NCBI RefSeq assembly: GCF_000024865.1
Contig: NC_013595.1
Coordinates: 558,001 to 622,000, forward strand
DNA: 64,000 nt
Direction: 5' to 3'
Origin: Streptosporangium roseum DSM 43021
Lineage (GTDB): Bacteria > Actinomycetota > Actinomycetes > Streptosporangiales > Streptosporangiaceae
The notes below the pieces were generated by a model. That model searched no databases. It was not told where the DNA came from and worked only from the letters and a program-made list of their open reading frames with translations. Made by a program: the position numbers and the translations under genes. Each line of letters begins with the position of its first letter. Position 1 is the first letter of the stretch. Below, piece by piece: positions 43,540 to 53,898 of this stretch.

Positions 43540-44344
43540 GACCATCACGTTCTGGGTGCTGGCCGTCGTCTCGGTCTCCGCCGCCCTCGGACTCGTCTTC
43601 AGCCGCAAGGCCGTCTACTCGGCCCTCATGCTGGGCGTCGTCATGCTGTCCCTCGCGGTGCTCTACGCCGTCCAGGACGCTCCCTTCCTCGCCGCGGTGC
43701 AGATCATCGTCTACACCGGCGCGGTCATGATGCTCTTCCTGTTCGTGCTGATGCTGGTCGGCGTGGACTCCGCCGACTCGCTGGTCGAGACGATCAAGGG
43801 GCAGCGCTTCTGGGCGACCATCGCGGGCCTGGGCTTCGCCGCCCTGCTCGCCCTGGGAGCCGGCAACATGGTCTTCGCCCCGGCGAAGGGCGTCGGCGGC
43901 GCCGTACAGGAGGCGGGCGGCAACGTCCCGGCCCTGGCCCAGCTCATCTTCACCAGGCACGTCTTCGCCTTCGAGGTCACCTCGGCGCTGCTGATCACCG
44001 CCGCGCTCGGCGCGATGGTCCTGGCCCACCGCGAGCGGGTCCGCCCCAAGGCGACCCAGCGCGACCTGGCCCGCGCCCGGTTCACCGGCCCGCAGCCGTC
44101 GCCGCTGCCCGGACCGGGCACCTACGCGCTGCACAACGCCATCGACATGCCGGCGCTGCTGCCCGACGGCTCGGTCTCGCCCAAGTCGATCAACCGGGTG
44201 CTCGCCCGGCACGACCAGGAGGACGGCGTCAGGCCGACCGACCCGGCGAAGGCCGCGCTCGTCAAGCAGGTCATCGACAAGGACGTCGCCGTCGAGGAAG
44301 ACGTCGCCGCGACAGAAGCGGCTCATCAGGAGGACGCCAAGTGA
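43532..44344 (+). CDS. nuoJ: NADH-quinone oxidoreductase subunit J
   Basis: Membrane subunit of 270 aa with five helices in the first 175 residues, including QIIVYTGAVMMLFLFVLMLVG, which holds the conserved pi-bulge helix. The remaining about 95 residues form a soluble, charged C-terminal extension (ALHNAIDMPALLPDGS onward), longer than in E. coli NuoJ but usual in actinobacteria. The ATG at 43532 overlaps the nuoI stop by eight bases, and its stop overlaps the nuoK GTG. Confidence 0.96.
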   Translation: MGETITFWVLAVVSVSAALGLVFSRKAVYSALMLGVVMLSLAVLYAVQDAPFLAAVQIIVYTGAVMMLFLFVLMLVGVDSADSLVETIKGQRFWATIAGLGFAALLALGAGNMVFAPAKGVGGAVQEAGGNVPALAQLIFTRHVFAFEVTSALLITAALGAMVLAHRERVRPKATQRDLARARFTGPQPSPLPGPGTYALHNAIDMPALLPDGSVSPKSINRVLARHDQEDGVRPTDPAKAALVKQVIDKDVAVEEDVAATEAAHQEDAK

Positions 44345-44637
44345 CCACTCACTACCTGGTGCTCTCCGCGCTGCTGTTCGCGATCGGTGGCGCCGGCGTG
44401 CTGGTGCGGCGGAACGCGATCGTGGTGTTCATGTGCGTGGAGCTCATGCTCAACGCCTGCAACCTCGCGTTCGTCACCTTCGCCAGGCAGCACGGCAACC
44501 TGGACGGCCAGCTCATCGCGTTCTTCGTGATGGTGGTGGCCGCGGCCGAGGTCGTGATCGGCCTTGCCATCATCGTGATGATCTTCCGAACCCGCAGGTC
44601 CGCGTCGGTGGACGACGCCAACCTGCTGAAGTACTAA
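44341..44637 (+). CDS. nuoK: NADH-quinone oxidoreductase subunit K
   Basis: Small three-helix subunit of 98 aa (MrpC-like). Conserved membrane Glu residues sit in FMCVELMLNACNLAFV (about residue 35) and AAAEVVIGLAIIVMI (about 70), which contribute to proton translocation. The GTG start overlaps the nuoJ stop. Confidence 0.97.
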   Translation: MTTHYLVLSALLFAIGGAGVLVRRNAIVVFMCVELMLNACNLAFVTFARQHGNLDGQLIAFFVMVVAAAEVVIGLAIIVMIFRTRRSASVDDANLLKY

Positions 44638-44647
44638 GAGGTGGCCG

Positions 44648-46570
44648 GTGCAATCTCCTGTTGAGATCGTCCAGCACTCCGGTGGAGTGATCGGGGTCTC
44701 CTGGCTGATGATCGCGCTGCCGCTGCTCGGGGCCGCGATCCTGCTGCTCGGCGGACGCCGTACCGACCGCTGGGGCCACCTCCTCGGTGTCGCCATGTCG
44801 CTGGCCGCCTTCGTGGTGGCCGTCGTCTCCTTCGTCGAGATACTCGGCCTGCCCGAGTCGGAGCGCCGCCGGGGTATCGAGCTCTACCAGTTCATCCCCG
44901 GCATCGCCGACATGGGGCTGCTGATCGACCCGTTGTCGATCAGCTTCGCCCTGCTGATCACCGGTGTGGGCTCGCTGATCCACATCTACTCGGTCGGCTA
45001 CATGTCGCACGACCCCGACCGGCGCCGGTTCTTCGCCTACCTGAACCTGTTCGTCGCGGCGATGCTCCTGCTGGTGCTGGCCGACAACTACGTCGCCCTG
45101 TTCATCGGCTGGGAGGGCGTGGGTCTCGCGTCCTACCTGCTGATCGGGTTCTGGCAGTTCAAGCCGACCGCGGCGGCCGCCGCCAAGAAGGCGTTCATCG
45201 TCAACCGCGTCGGCGACTTCGGCCTGCTGATCGCGATCTTCACGGTCTGGACCACGTTCGGCTCGGTCGCCTTCGGCGACCTCTCCGGCGCCACCGTCAG
45301 CGGGGCGATCGACTCCGGCGCCACCTCGCAGGGCACGATCACCGCGATCGGCCTGCTGCTGCTCCTCGGCGCCTGCGGCAAGTCGGCCCAGCTCCCGCTG
45401 CAGTCGTGGCTGCTGGACGCGATGGAGGGCCCGACCCCGGTCTCGGCCCTCATCCACGCCGCGACCATGGTCACCGCCGGTGTCTACCTGGTCGTCCGGT
45501 CCGGCGCGTTCTTCGAGGCCGCCCCGACCGCGCAGCTCGTCGTGACGATCGTCGGCGTGGCCACGCTGCTCGCCGGTGCGATCATCGGTTGCGCCAAGGA
45601 CGACATCAAGAAGGGCCTGGCGGGCTCGACGATGTCGCAGATCGGCTACATGATGCTCGGCGCGGGCCTCGGCCCGGTGGGCTACGCCTTCGCCATCGCG
45701 CACCTGATCACGCACGGCTTCTTCAAGGCCAACATGTTCCTCGGCGCCGGCTCGGTCATGCACGCCATGAACGACGAGGTCGACATGCGCCGCTACGGCG
45801 GGCTGTTCTCGGTGATGAAGGTCACCGCGGTCACCTTCATCATCGGCTACCTGGCGATCATCGGCTTCCCGCTGCTGTCCGGTTACTTCACCAAGGACGG
45901 CATCATCGAGACGGCCATGGAGCACAACCAGATCCTGGGCTGGCTCGCGGTCGTGGGCGCCGGCATCACCGGCTTCTACATGTCGCGGATGATCTTCATG
46001 ACCTTCTTCGGCAAGAAGCGCTGGGCCGACGACGCCCACCCGCACGAGTCGCCCTCGGTCATGACCGTGCCGCTGGTCATCCTGTCCATCGGCTCGATCT
46101 TCCTCGGTGCCTTCCTGATCCTGGACAACAGGTTCATGAAGTTCCTCGTCCCGGCCGTCGGCGCCCCCGAGGAAATGCCGACGTTCCACTTCGTCAGCAC
46201 CGCCGGCCTGGCCACGCTCGCGCTGGTCGCCGCCGGCGCCGCGTTCGCGTGGTTCCGTTACGGCGCGGCCGAGGTGCCCCAGGTCGCCCCGCGCGGCTCG
46301 TTCCTCACCACGTTCGCCCGCCGTGACCTGTACGGCGACGCCCTGAACGAGACGCTGTTCATGCGCCCCGGCCAGTGGCTGGCCCGGATCGCGGTGTTCG
46401 TCGACAACCGCGGCATCGACGGCCTGGTCAACGGGCTGGCCGCGACGATCGGCGGGACCTCCGGGCGGCTGCGTCGCATCCAGACCGGCTACGTCCGGTC
46501 CTACGCGTTGTCCATTCTCTTCGGTGCCGCCGTGGTCGTTGGCGCGCTGCTCTACGTAGGGAACATGTGA
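44648..46570 (+). CDS. nuoL: NADH-quinone oxidoreductase subunit L
   Basis: Distal antiporter-like proton pump subunit of 640 aa with about 16 helices and the C-terminal lateral amphipathic helix region. The helix 5 Glu lies in ALFIGWEGVGLASYLLIGFW (about residue 156) and the discontinuous-helix Lys in KSAQLPLQSWLLDAMEGPTPVSALIHAATMVTAGVYL (about 243-279). The GTG at 44648 follows AGAGGTGGCCG. The stop overlaps the nuoM ATG. Confidence 0.97.
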   Translation: MQSPVEIVQHSGGVIGVSWLMIALPLLGAAILLLGGRRTDRWGHLLGVAMSLAAFVVAVVSFVEILGLPESERRRGIELYQFIPGIADMGLLIDPLSISFALLITGVGSLIHIYSVGYMSHDPDRRRFFAYLNLFVAAMLLLVLADNYVALFIGWEGVGLASYLLIGFWQFKPTAAAAAKKAFIVNRVGDFGLLIAIFTVWTTFGSVAFGDLSGATVSGAIDSGATSQGTITAIGLLLLLGACGKSAQLPLQSWLLDAMEGPTPVSALIHAATMVTAGVYLVVRSGAFFEAAPTAQLVVTIVGVATLLAGAIIGCAKDDIKKGLAGSTMSQIGYMMLGAGLGPVGYAFAIAHLITHGFFKANMFLGAGSVMHAMNDEVDMRRYGGLFSVMKVTAVTFIIGYLAIIGFPLLSGYFTKDGIIETAMEHNQILGWLAVVGAGITGFYMSRMIFMTFFGKKRWADDAHPHESPSVMTVPLVILSIGSIFLGAFLILDNRFMKFLVPAVGAPEEMPTFHFVSTAGLATLALVAAGAAFAWFRYGAAEVPQVAPRGSFLTTFARRDLYGDALNETLFMRPGQWLARIAVFVDNRGIDGLVNGLAATIGGTSGRLRRIQTGYVRSYALSILFGAAVVVGALLYVGNM

Positions 46571-48099
46571 TGCCCTGGCTCTCGATCCTGATGGCCGTGC
46601 CCGTGCTGGGCGCGGTCGGGGTCTCCCTCACCAAGAGTGACAAGCTCGCCAAGCAACTGGCCCTCGCGGTCTCGCTGGTCGTGCTGGCGCTGACCGGTGT
46701 CATGGCGGCCCAGTTCAACCCGTCCTCGGCGACGCGCTTCCAGTTCGCCGAGGTCTACGACTGGATTCCCCGCTTCGGCGTGCACTACGGCGTCGGCGTG
46801 GACGGCATCGCCCTGGTGCTGATCGCGCTGTCGGCGGTGCTCGTGCCGATCGTGATCCTGGCCTCCTGGCACGACGCCGACGGCACCGGGGCCGCGGCCC
46901 CGCCCAAGCGTTCTGTGAAGACCTACTTCGCGCTGCTGCTGGTGCTGGAAGCGATGATGATCGGCGTCTTCGCGGCGACCGACGTCTTCCTCTTCTACGT
47001 CTTCTTCGAAGCCATGCTGATCCCGATGTACTTCATGATCGGGTCGTACGGCGGCGCCCAGCGGTCCTACGCGGCCGTGAAGTTCCTGCTCTACTCGCTG
47101 TTCGGCGGGCTGCTCATGCTGGTCGCGGTGATCGCGCTCTACGTGATCGCCGACAAGGGCACGTTCATGTTCCCCGAGCTGGTGGGGGTCATCCAGGACC
47201 CGAACACGCAGAAGTGGCTGTTCCTCGGCTTCTTCATCGCCTTCGCGGTCAAGGCGCCGCTGTGGCCGTTCCACACCTGGCTGCCCGACGCGGCCGCCCA
47301 GGCCCCGGCCGGCGCCGCCGTGCTGCTGGTCGGCGTGCTGGACAAGGTCGGCACCTACGGCATGCTCCGCTTCTGCCTGGAGCTGTTCCCGGACGCGGCG
47401 AAGTTCTTCACGCCGCTGGTGATCGTGCTGTCGGTCGTGGGCATCGTCTACGGCGCGATCGTGGCGATCGGCCAGACCGACATCAAGCGCCTGATCGCCT
47501 ACACCTCGATCTCGCACTTCGGCTTCATCGCGCTGGGCGTCTTCGCGATGACCGCGCACGGTGGCGCGGGCGCCACCCTCTACATGGTCAACCACGGCTT
47601 CTCGACCGGCGCGCTGTTCCTGATCGCCGGATTCCTGATCTACCGCCGGGGTTCCAGCCAGATCGCCGACTACGGAGGCGTGCAGAAGGTCGCCCCGCTG
47701 CTCGCGGGCACCTTCCTGATCGCCGGCCTGTCCGGCCTCTCCCTGCCGGGCCTGTCCTCGTTCGTCAGCGAGTTCATGGTCCTGATGGGCACCTACGAGC
47801 GCTACGCCGTCCCGGCGATCATCGCCACGAGCGGTGTGATCCTGGCGGCCATCTACATCCTGTGGATGTACCAGCGCACGATGACCGGTCCCACGGCCGA
47901 GTCGGTCAAGGGCTTCACCGACCTGAACATCCGGGAGAGATGGGTGGTGGCCCCGCTGATCGCGGTGATCATCGCTCTCGGTTTCTTCCCCAAGCCGGTG
48001 CTCGACGTGATCAACCCCGCGGTGGACCAGACGCTGTCCAACGTTCATGTGGACCAGTTCACCCCAGCCGTCGCTGACAAGAAGGGGGCCGGGCAGTGA
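46570..48099 (+). CDS. nuoM: NADH-quinone oxidoreductase subunit M
   Basis: Antiporter-like proton pump subunit of 509 aa with about 14 helices. The helix 5 Glu is in FFEAMLIPMYFMIGSYGG (about residue 152), and the Lys/His segment is KAPLWPFHTWLPDAAAQAPAGAAVLLVG (about 233-260). The ATG at 46570 overlaps the nuoL stop (TGATG arrangement), and its stop overlaps the nuoN GTG (GTGA). Confidence 0.97.
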   Translation: MPWLSILMAVPVLGAVGVSLTKSDKLAKQLALAVSLVVLALTGVMAAQFNPSSATRFQFAEVYDWIPRFGVHYGVGVDGIALVLIALSAVLVPIVILASWHDADGTGAAAPPKRSVKTYFALLLVLEAMMIGVFAATDVFLFYVFFEAMLIPMYFMIGSYGGAQRSYAAVKFLLYSLFGGLLMLVAVIALYVIADKGTFMFPELVGVIQDPNTQKWLFLGFFIAFAVKAPLWPFHTWLPDAAAQAPAGAAVLLVGVLDKVGTYGMLRFCLELFPDAAKFFTPLVIVLSVVGIVYGAIVAIGQTDIKRLIAYTSISHFGFIALGVFAMTAHGGAGATLYMVNHGFSTGALFLIAGFLIYRRGSSQIADYGGVQKVAPLLAGTFLIAGLSGLSLPGLSSFVSEFMVLMGTYERYAVPAIIATSGVILAAIYILWMYQRTMTGPTAESVKGFTDLNIRERWVVAPLIAVIIALGFFPKPVLDVINPAVDQTLSNVHVDQFTPAVADKKGAGQ

Positions 48100-49646
48100 A
48101 CGGCACCATCCAAGCTCCGACGATCGAATACGCGCTGCTCTCCCCGATGCTGATCGTGCTCGGCGCGGCGGTCATCGGCGTGCTGGTCGAGGCGTTCGCG
48201 CCCCGATACCTGCGCAAGTCGATCCACGTGCCGCTCACGCTGCTGGCCCTGGTCGGCGCGTTCATCACGACCATCCTCACGGCCCTGAACGGCCTGCCGG
48301 ACAAGGCCGCCGCCATGGGCGCGATCGCGGTGGACGGCCCCTCCCTGTTCATCTGGGGCATCATCCTCGTGCTGGCCTTCGTCAGCGTGCTGCTGATCAA
48401 CGACGACGAGCAGTTCGTCGCGCAGGCGTCGGCCGTACCGGGAAGCGCCGACGAGGAGGAGGCGGTCCGCAGCGGGTTCGCCCAGACCGAGGTCTACCCG
48501 CTGGTGCTCTTCGCGGTCGGCGGCATGCTGCTCTTCCCCGCCTCCAATGACCTGCTGGTCATGTTCGTGGCCCTTGAGGTCATGTCCCTGCCGCTGTACC
48601 TGCTGTGTGGCCTGGCCCGCCGTCGCCGCCTGCTGTCGCAGGAGGCCTCGGTCAAGTACTTCCTGCTCGGCGCGTTCTCCTCGGCCTTCTTCCTGTACGG
48701 CATGGCCCTGGTGTACGGCTACGCCGGCTCGATCGAGCTGAAGGCCATCGCCGCCTCGCTCAGCACGGTCACCGGCCAGGACACGCTGCTGTACATCGGC
48801 ACCGCGATGCTCGGCGTCGGCCTGCTGTTCAAGATCGGTGCGGCGCCGTTCCAGGCGTGGAAGCCCGACGTCTACCAGGGCGCGCCCACCGCCATCACCG
48901 CCCTGATGGCCTCCACCGTGCTGGTGGCGGCCTTCGGCGCGCTGCTCCGGGTCTTCTGGGTCGCCCTGGGCGGCCTGGAGTGGAACTGGCAGCCGGTCAT
49001 GTGGGGCGTCGCGATCCTGACGATGATCGTCGGTGCGGTCCTGGCCATCACCCAGACCGACATCAAGCGCATGCTGGCCTACTCCTCGGTCGCGCACGGA
49101 GGCTTCCTGCTCACCGGCGTGATCGCGATCGGCACCTTCGCGCAGAACACCCAGGCCCTGTCGGCCATCCTGTTCTACCTGGCCGCGTACGGCTTCACCA
49201 CGGTCGGCGCCTTCGCGGTGGTCACCATGGTCCGCGACGCGGGCGGCGAGGCCGGGCACCTGTCCCGGTGGGCCGGCCTGGGCAAGCGGTCCCCGGTGCT
49301 GGCGGCCATCTTCGCCTTCTTCCTGCTGGCCTTCGCGGGCATCCCGCTGACGAGCGGTTTCTTCGGCAAGTACGCCGTGTTCGCGGCGGCGGTCTCCGGC
49401 GGCGCGCTGCCGTTGGTCATCGTGGGTGTGGTGAGCTCGGCGATCGCCGCGTTCTTCTACGTCCGCGTGATCGTGCTGATGTTCTTCAGCGAGCCGGCCG
49501 CCGACGGCCCGACCATCGCCACCCCCACCTTGGGCACCTCGGCTGTGGTCGCTCTGGCGGCAGCGGCTACCGTAGTGCTGGGGATTTTCCCGCAGCCGGT
49601 GCTCGACCTTGCGGACCAGGCTGCGTCCGCGCTGTTCATTCGTTAG
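48096..49646 (+). CDS. nuoN: NADH-quinone oxidoreductase subunit N
   Basis: Third antiporter-like pump subunit, 516 aa with about 14 helices. The conserved Glu is in LVMFVALEVMSLPLYLLCGL (about residue 160) and the Lys in FKIGAAPFQAWKPDVYQGAPT (about 247-267). It carries a soluble insert (VPGSADEEEAVRSG, about residues 113-126), present in actinobacterial members. It closes the nuo operon; fourteen bases separate it from the polyprenyl synthase start. Confidence 0.97.
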   Translation: MNGTIQAPTIEYALLSPMLIVLGAAVIGVLVEAFAPRYLRKSIHVPLTLLALVGAFITTILTALNGLPDKAAAMGAIAVDGPSLFIWGIILVLAFVSVLLINDDEQFVAQASAVPGSADEEEAVRSGFAQTEVYPLVLFAVGGMLLFPASNDLLVMFVALEVMSLPLYLLCGLARRRRLLSQEASVKYFLLGAFSSAFFLYGMALVYGYAGSIELKAIAASLSTVTGQDTLLYIGTAMLGVGLLFKIGAAPFQAWKPDVYQGAPTAITALMASTVLVAAFGALLRVFWVALGGLEWNWQPVMWGVAILTMIVGAVLAITQTDIKRMLAYSSVAHGGFLLTGVIAIGTFAQNTQALSAILFYLAAYGFTTVGAFAVVTMVRDAGGEAGHLSRWAGLGKRSPVLAAIFAFFLLAFAGIPLTSGFFGKYAVFAAAVSGGALPLVIVGVVSSAIAAFFYVRVIVLMFFSEPAADGPTIATPTLGTSAVVALAAAATVVLGIFPQPVLDLADQAASALFIR

Positions 49647-49660
49647 AGGAGTAAGGCTTC

Positions 49661-50656
49661 ATGGCTGCGCCACCGGTTGTTGATCTTCCGTTCGTCGACG
49701 AGCGGTTGGCGCAGGACCTCGCTAGCGGGCTGGCCGAGGTCGAGAAGCTGCTCCGGAGCTCGGTGGAGAGCGAGGACGCCTTCGTCACGGAGGCGTCCAA
49801 GCACCTCATCGAGGCGGGCGGCAAGCGGTTCCGGGCCATGCTCGTGCTGCTCGCCGCCCAGTTCGGCTCCCCGGAGGCCCCGGGGGTGGTGCCCGGAGCC
49901 GTGGTCATCGAGCTGACCCATCTGGCCACGCTCTACCACGACGACGTCATGGACGAGGCGCCGGTGCGCAGGGGCTCCCCGTCGGCCAACGCCCGCTGGG
50001 ACAACACCGTGGCCATCCTGACCGGCGACTACCTGTTCGCCCAGGCTTCGGAGATCCTCGCCGACCTCGGCGCCGACGTCATCCGGATCCAGGCCCAGAC
50101 CTTCTCCCGCCTGGTCCGCGGCCAGATCCGCGAGACCATCGGTCCCCGCCCCGGCGAGGACCACGTGGCCCACTACATCGACGTCCTGGCCGACAAGACC
50201 GGCTCCCTGATCGCCACCTCTGGCCGGTTCGGCGCCCTGCTGAGCGGCGCCTCGCCCGAGATCGTCGACCGGCTGACCCGGGCCTGCGAGGCCATCGGGG
50301 TGGGCTGGCAGCTCGGCGACGACCTGCTCGACGTCGCCTCCGACTCGGTCGAGTCCGGCAAGACGCCCGGCACCGACCTGCGTGAGGGCATCCGCACCCT
50401 GCCGGTGCTGTACGTCCTGTCCTCCGACGCCCCCGAGGACGCCCGCCTGCGCGAGCTGCTGGCCGGCCCGGTGGCCGAGGACGACGTCGCCGAGACCCTG
50501 CGCCTGCTGCGCGCGAACCCGGCCATGGTCCGGGCCCGCGCCGAGCTGGTCGCCTGGGTCGACCGGGCCCGTGCGGACCTGTCGGGCCTCCCCGACATCC
50601 CCGCCCGCGCCGCCTACCTGGCCCTCTGCGACTACGTCGTAGAGCGCTCCGGCTGA
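49661..50656 (+). CDS. Polyprenyl diphosphate synthase (menaquinone side chain)
   Basis: Trans-isoprenyl diphosphate synthase of 331 aa. The first Asp-rich motif is YHDDVMDEAPVRRG (about residues 90-103) and the second is GWQLGDDLLDVASD (about 220-233); GGKRFRAML gives the IPP-binding Lys/Arg. The chain length cannot be read with confidence, but a long-chain product for menaquinone is suggested by position directly after nuoN and by menG and the MenJ-like gene upstream. The ATG at 49661 follows AGAGGAG at a few bases. Confidence 0.93.
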   Translation: MAAPPVVDLPFVDERLAQDLASGLAEVEKLLRSSVESEDAFVTEASKHLIEAGGKRFRAMLVLLAAQFGSPEAPGVVPGAVVIELTHLATLYHDDVMDEAPVRRGSPSANARWDNTVAILTGDYLFAQASEILADLGADVIRIQAQTFSRLVRGQIRETIGPRPGEDHVAHYIDVLADKTGSLIATSGRFGALLSGASPEIVDRLTRACEAIGVGWQLGDDLLDVASDSVESGKTPGTDLREGIRTLPVLYVLSSDAPEDARLRELLAGPVAEDDVAETLRLLRANPAMVRARAELVAWVDRARADLSGLPDIPARAAYLALCDYVVERSG

Positions 50657-50715
50657 CCTCCCCGGAGGAGGCCGCGCTCTTTCCCCGGGACGGCCGGCGG
50701 TCGCGACGGCTCTTC

Positions 50716-51624
50716 TCAGACGGTCACGGTCTCCAGCGTCGTACGGCGGGCCTCACGGGCGGCACGGAGGCTGTCCCAGGTGAAGACCGACAGGGCCAGC
50801 CAGACGATGGCGAATCCGGCCCAGCGGCTGGGCGGCATGACCTCGTGGACGACGAACACCCCGACGAGGAACTGCAGCACCGGGGCGATGTACTGGAGCA
50901 GGCCGAGCGTGGTGAGCGGCACCCGGATCGCGGCGGACGTGAAGAAGAGCAGCGGAACGGCGGTGATCACACCGCCCCCGGCCAGCAGGAGGGCGTGCCC
51001 CGCGCCCAGGCTCCCGAAGGTGGCGCCGCCCTGCCCCTCCAGGTAGACCATGTAACCGAGCGCGGGCAGCAGCAGCACCAGCGTCTCGATGGTCAGGCTC
51101 TCCGCGGCGTTCACCTGTGCGATCTTCTTGACCAGGCCGTAGGTGCCGAAACTGACGGCCAGCACCAGGGCGATCCACGGCAGTCGGCCGTAGTCGAGGG
51201 TGAGGACGACGACGGCCAGGGTGCCCAGCCCGACCGCGCCCCACTGCCACGGCCGCAGGCGCTCCTTGAGCAGGAAGACGCCGAATAGCACGCTGACCAG
51301 GGGGTTGATGAAGTAGCCGAGCGCGCTCTCCACCACATGCCCGGTGTTCACGGCATAGATGTAGACGCCCCAGTTGACCGTGATGATCGCGGCGCCCAGG
51401 GCGAGGAGGCCGACCTTCTTGGGGGTGCGCATGAGCTCGCGGAACCAGGACCAGTGGCGTCGCACCGCGAGGATGGCGACGACGGCGACCAGGGACCAGG
51501 CGACGCGGTGGGCCAGGATCTCCACGGCGCCGGAGGGCTTCAGGAGTGGCCAGTACAGCGGGAACAGGCCCCACATGGTGTAGGCGGCGATGCCGTACAG
51601 GACTCCACGGCGCGATTCAGGCAT
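50716..51624 (-). CDS. rarD: RarD-type EamA permease
   Basis: Membrane protein of 302 aa with about ten helices in the DMT superfamily. The N-terminus RRGVLYGIAAYTMWGLFPLYWPLLKP followed by AVEILAHRVAWSLV is characteristic of RarD, as is LGLLQYIAPVLQFLVGVFV. RarD proteins were linked to chloramphenicol sensitivity in Pseudomonas, but the transported substrate is not established. It is divergent from msrA across a 134-base AT-rich gap and convergent with the polyprenyl synthase gene. Confidence 0.9.
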   Translation of the reverse strand: MPESRRGVLYGIAAYTMWGLFPLYWPLLKPSGAVEILAHRVAWSLVAVVAILAVRRHWSWFRELMRTPKKVGLLALGAAIITVNWGVYIYAVNTGHVVESALGYFINPLVSVLFGVFLLKERLRPWQWGAVGLGTLAVVVLTLDYGRLPWIALVLAVSFGTYGLVKKIAQVNAAESLTIETLVLLLPALGYMVYLEGQGGATFGSLGAGHALLLAGGGVITAVPLLFFTSAAIRVPLTTLGLLQYIAPVLQFLVGVFVVHEVMPPSRWAGFAIVWLALSVFTWDSLRAAREARRTTLETVTV

Positions 51625-51758
51625 GTCACCTATTTTGACTGCTTACGAAATTTAACACAAATTAGTGATTCTTGTCTGACTGTTAAGGGGTACTAACGGG
51701 AACACCTGAGCCCGCCGGATGGTTGCCTCTGTCAGAAAGTGTCAGGAGGAGGTTCGCA

Positions 51759-52448
<690 letters not shown>

Positions 52449-52760
52449 CACCGAGCTTCGCTTACATCTTTCGCGCCCGGCTTCTGGGCGCGGACCGTGT
52501 CCGTCCGCGCGACTTCGTCGTCGCCCTTCGGACGGTCGGCATCGAACACTTCGTGGCAGGCGCCGGTGTCGACGCGGCAGACTCTCCGGCCTGGTGTTCG
52601 ACTTCGGGGAGCGGTCGAGAGTGCTGGAGCCTCCGGGCGACGGTCGGCCTGCTCGGAGATCTCGTTCGCCCGTCGGGCATGGAGCTCATGCGGTCGGCAG
52701 GAGGCTCAGTGGCTTCGATGCTTTGCCCTCCTTGGCTGCGACATCGGATCACCGGGCAAG
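52449..52760. other. Gene-free island DNA between msrA and the Fic operator
   Basis: No intact gene. Plus-strand frames give short protein-like patches (for example FDFGERSRVLEPPG near 52605-52645) interrupted by stops. These may be a remnant of a regulatory or WYL-type protein, but I cannot confirm it. Confidence 0.35.
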
Positions 52761-52846
52761 TTGTTCGGTTCGTTTTTTTCGGCTGAAGCGAACAAAGTAG
52801 ATTGATTTTGTTCGGTACAGTTATATCGACTCAGCCGAACAAAATC
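52761..52846. promoter_or_regulatory. Paired palindromic operators upstream of the Fic gene
   Basis: The word TTGTTCG and its complement occur four times as two inverted pairs. Pair 1 is 52761-52767 with 52789-52795. Pair 2 is GATTTTGTTCGG (52804-52815) with CCGAACAAAATC (52835-52846), a perfect 12-bp dyad whose right half touches the Fic ATG at 52847. The AT-rich composition stands out from its surroundings. Binding here would block both transcription and translation start. Confidence 0.65.
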
Positions 52847-53857
52847 ATGGGAGAGCCGGTGTCAGGACCGGGCAGGCCGTCCAGGGCGACTGTGTATCAA
52901 CGCCTCGACGAGGCCGTTCGAGAACTCCGCGACCGCTTGGGCGGACTGCCTTCGCCCGCTGAGGCGGAGGACATCTGGTCTGACATCTGGCACCAGGAGG
53001 CGCACAACAGCACTGCGATCGAGGGCAACACGCTTGTGTTGCAAGAGGTGGAGAAGCTTCTTGAGGAGGGCAGGGCGGTAGGCGCGAAGCCTCTCAGGGA
53101 CTACATGGAGGTGAGAGGGTACGGCGACGCCGCGAAGTGGGTGTATGGGCAGGCGCTGGAGCCGGGGGACTGGCAGAACGGAGATCTCACCACGCTCCAG
53201 GAGATTCGTCAGATACACCACAGTGCCATGTCGCTTGTGTGGGCTGTGGATCCCCATCCGCATGCCACCCCCGCCGAAGGCCCGGGGAACTTTCGGCAGC
53301 ATGAGATCGCCAAGTTCCCGGGAGGCATGAAGCCGCCGTCATGGCCGGAAGTCGACTCCAAGATGCGGGACTGGGTAAAGATCGTCGATGGCCTTCGCAG
53401 CGAGTCCGAGGAGCCCCTCCCTGAACGCTTGGCCCACGTTCACAACCGGTTCGAACAGATACACCCGTTCCTCGACGGCAACGGACGGACGGGCCGTTTG
53501 GTGCTCAACTTGATACTCGGCAGGATTGGATATCCACCAGCGATCATCTACAAGCGCGACCGCGACAAGTACCTTCAGGCGATGCGCCGAGCCGACAATG
53601 ACGAGTTCGGCCCGTTGGGTGAACTCATCGCACGCAGCGTGACGACGAATCTGTATCGCTTCGTCATGCCGGCGGTGGCCGGTCCGGTCAAGCTTGTCCC
53701 CCTGCCTGCCCTCGCGACACGCGACGTCACCGAAAACGCCCTCCGGATGGCTGCAGCACGGGGGCGCCTTCGTGCGGTCAAGGGCGACGACGGCATGTGG
53801 CGCAGCAGCAAGAAGTGGGTGAACGACTACCTCAGGTCAAGGCACCGCAGGTCGTGA
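52847..53857 (+). CDS. Fic-domain protein (class II, N-terminal inhibitory motif)
   Basis: Protein of 336 aa. The Fic core motif IHPFLDGNGRTGRLVLN (about residues 204-220) is complete, with the catalytic His and phosphate-binding GNGR, so AMP or other nucleotide transfer to a protein is expected. An inhibitory helix motif STAIEGN (about residues 55-61, pattern [S/T]xxxE[G/N]) lies N-terminal to the core, the class II arrangement that holds the enzyme inactive. The C-terminal 80 residues look like a winged helix, which may bind the palindromes just upstream. The ATG at 52847 is chosen because an upstream TTG (52802) would lie within the operator. It lies within the msrA-linked island. Confidence 0.9.
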   Translation: MGEPVSGPGRPSRATVYQRLDEAVRELRDRLGGLPSPAEAEDIWSDIWHQEAHNSTAIEGNTLVLQEVEKLLEEGRAVGAKPLRDYMEVRGYGDAAKWVYGQALEPGDWQNGDLTTLQEIRQIHHSAMSLVWAVDPHPHATPAEGPGNFRQHEIAKFPGGMKPPSWPEVDSKMRDWVKIVDGLRSESEEPLPERLAHVHNRFEQIHPFLDGNGRTGRLVLNLILGRIGYPPAIIYKRDRDKYLQAMRRADNDEFGPLGELIARSVTTNLYRFVMPAVAGPVKLVPLPALATRDVTENALRMAAARGRLRAVKGDDGMWRSSKKWVNDYLRSRHRRS

Positions 53858-53898
53858 TGCATCTGCCATGGCAGAAAGCAGCCTGAGTGGCAAGACCG

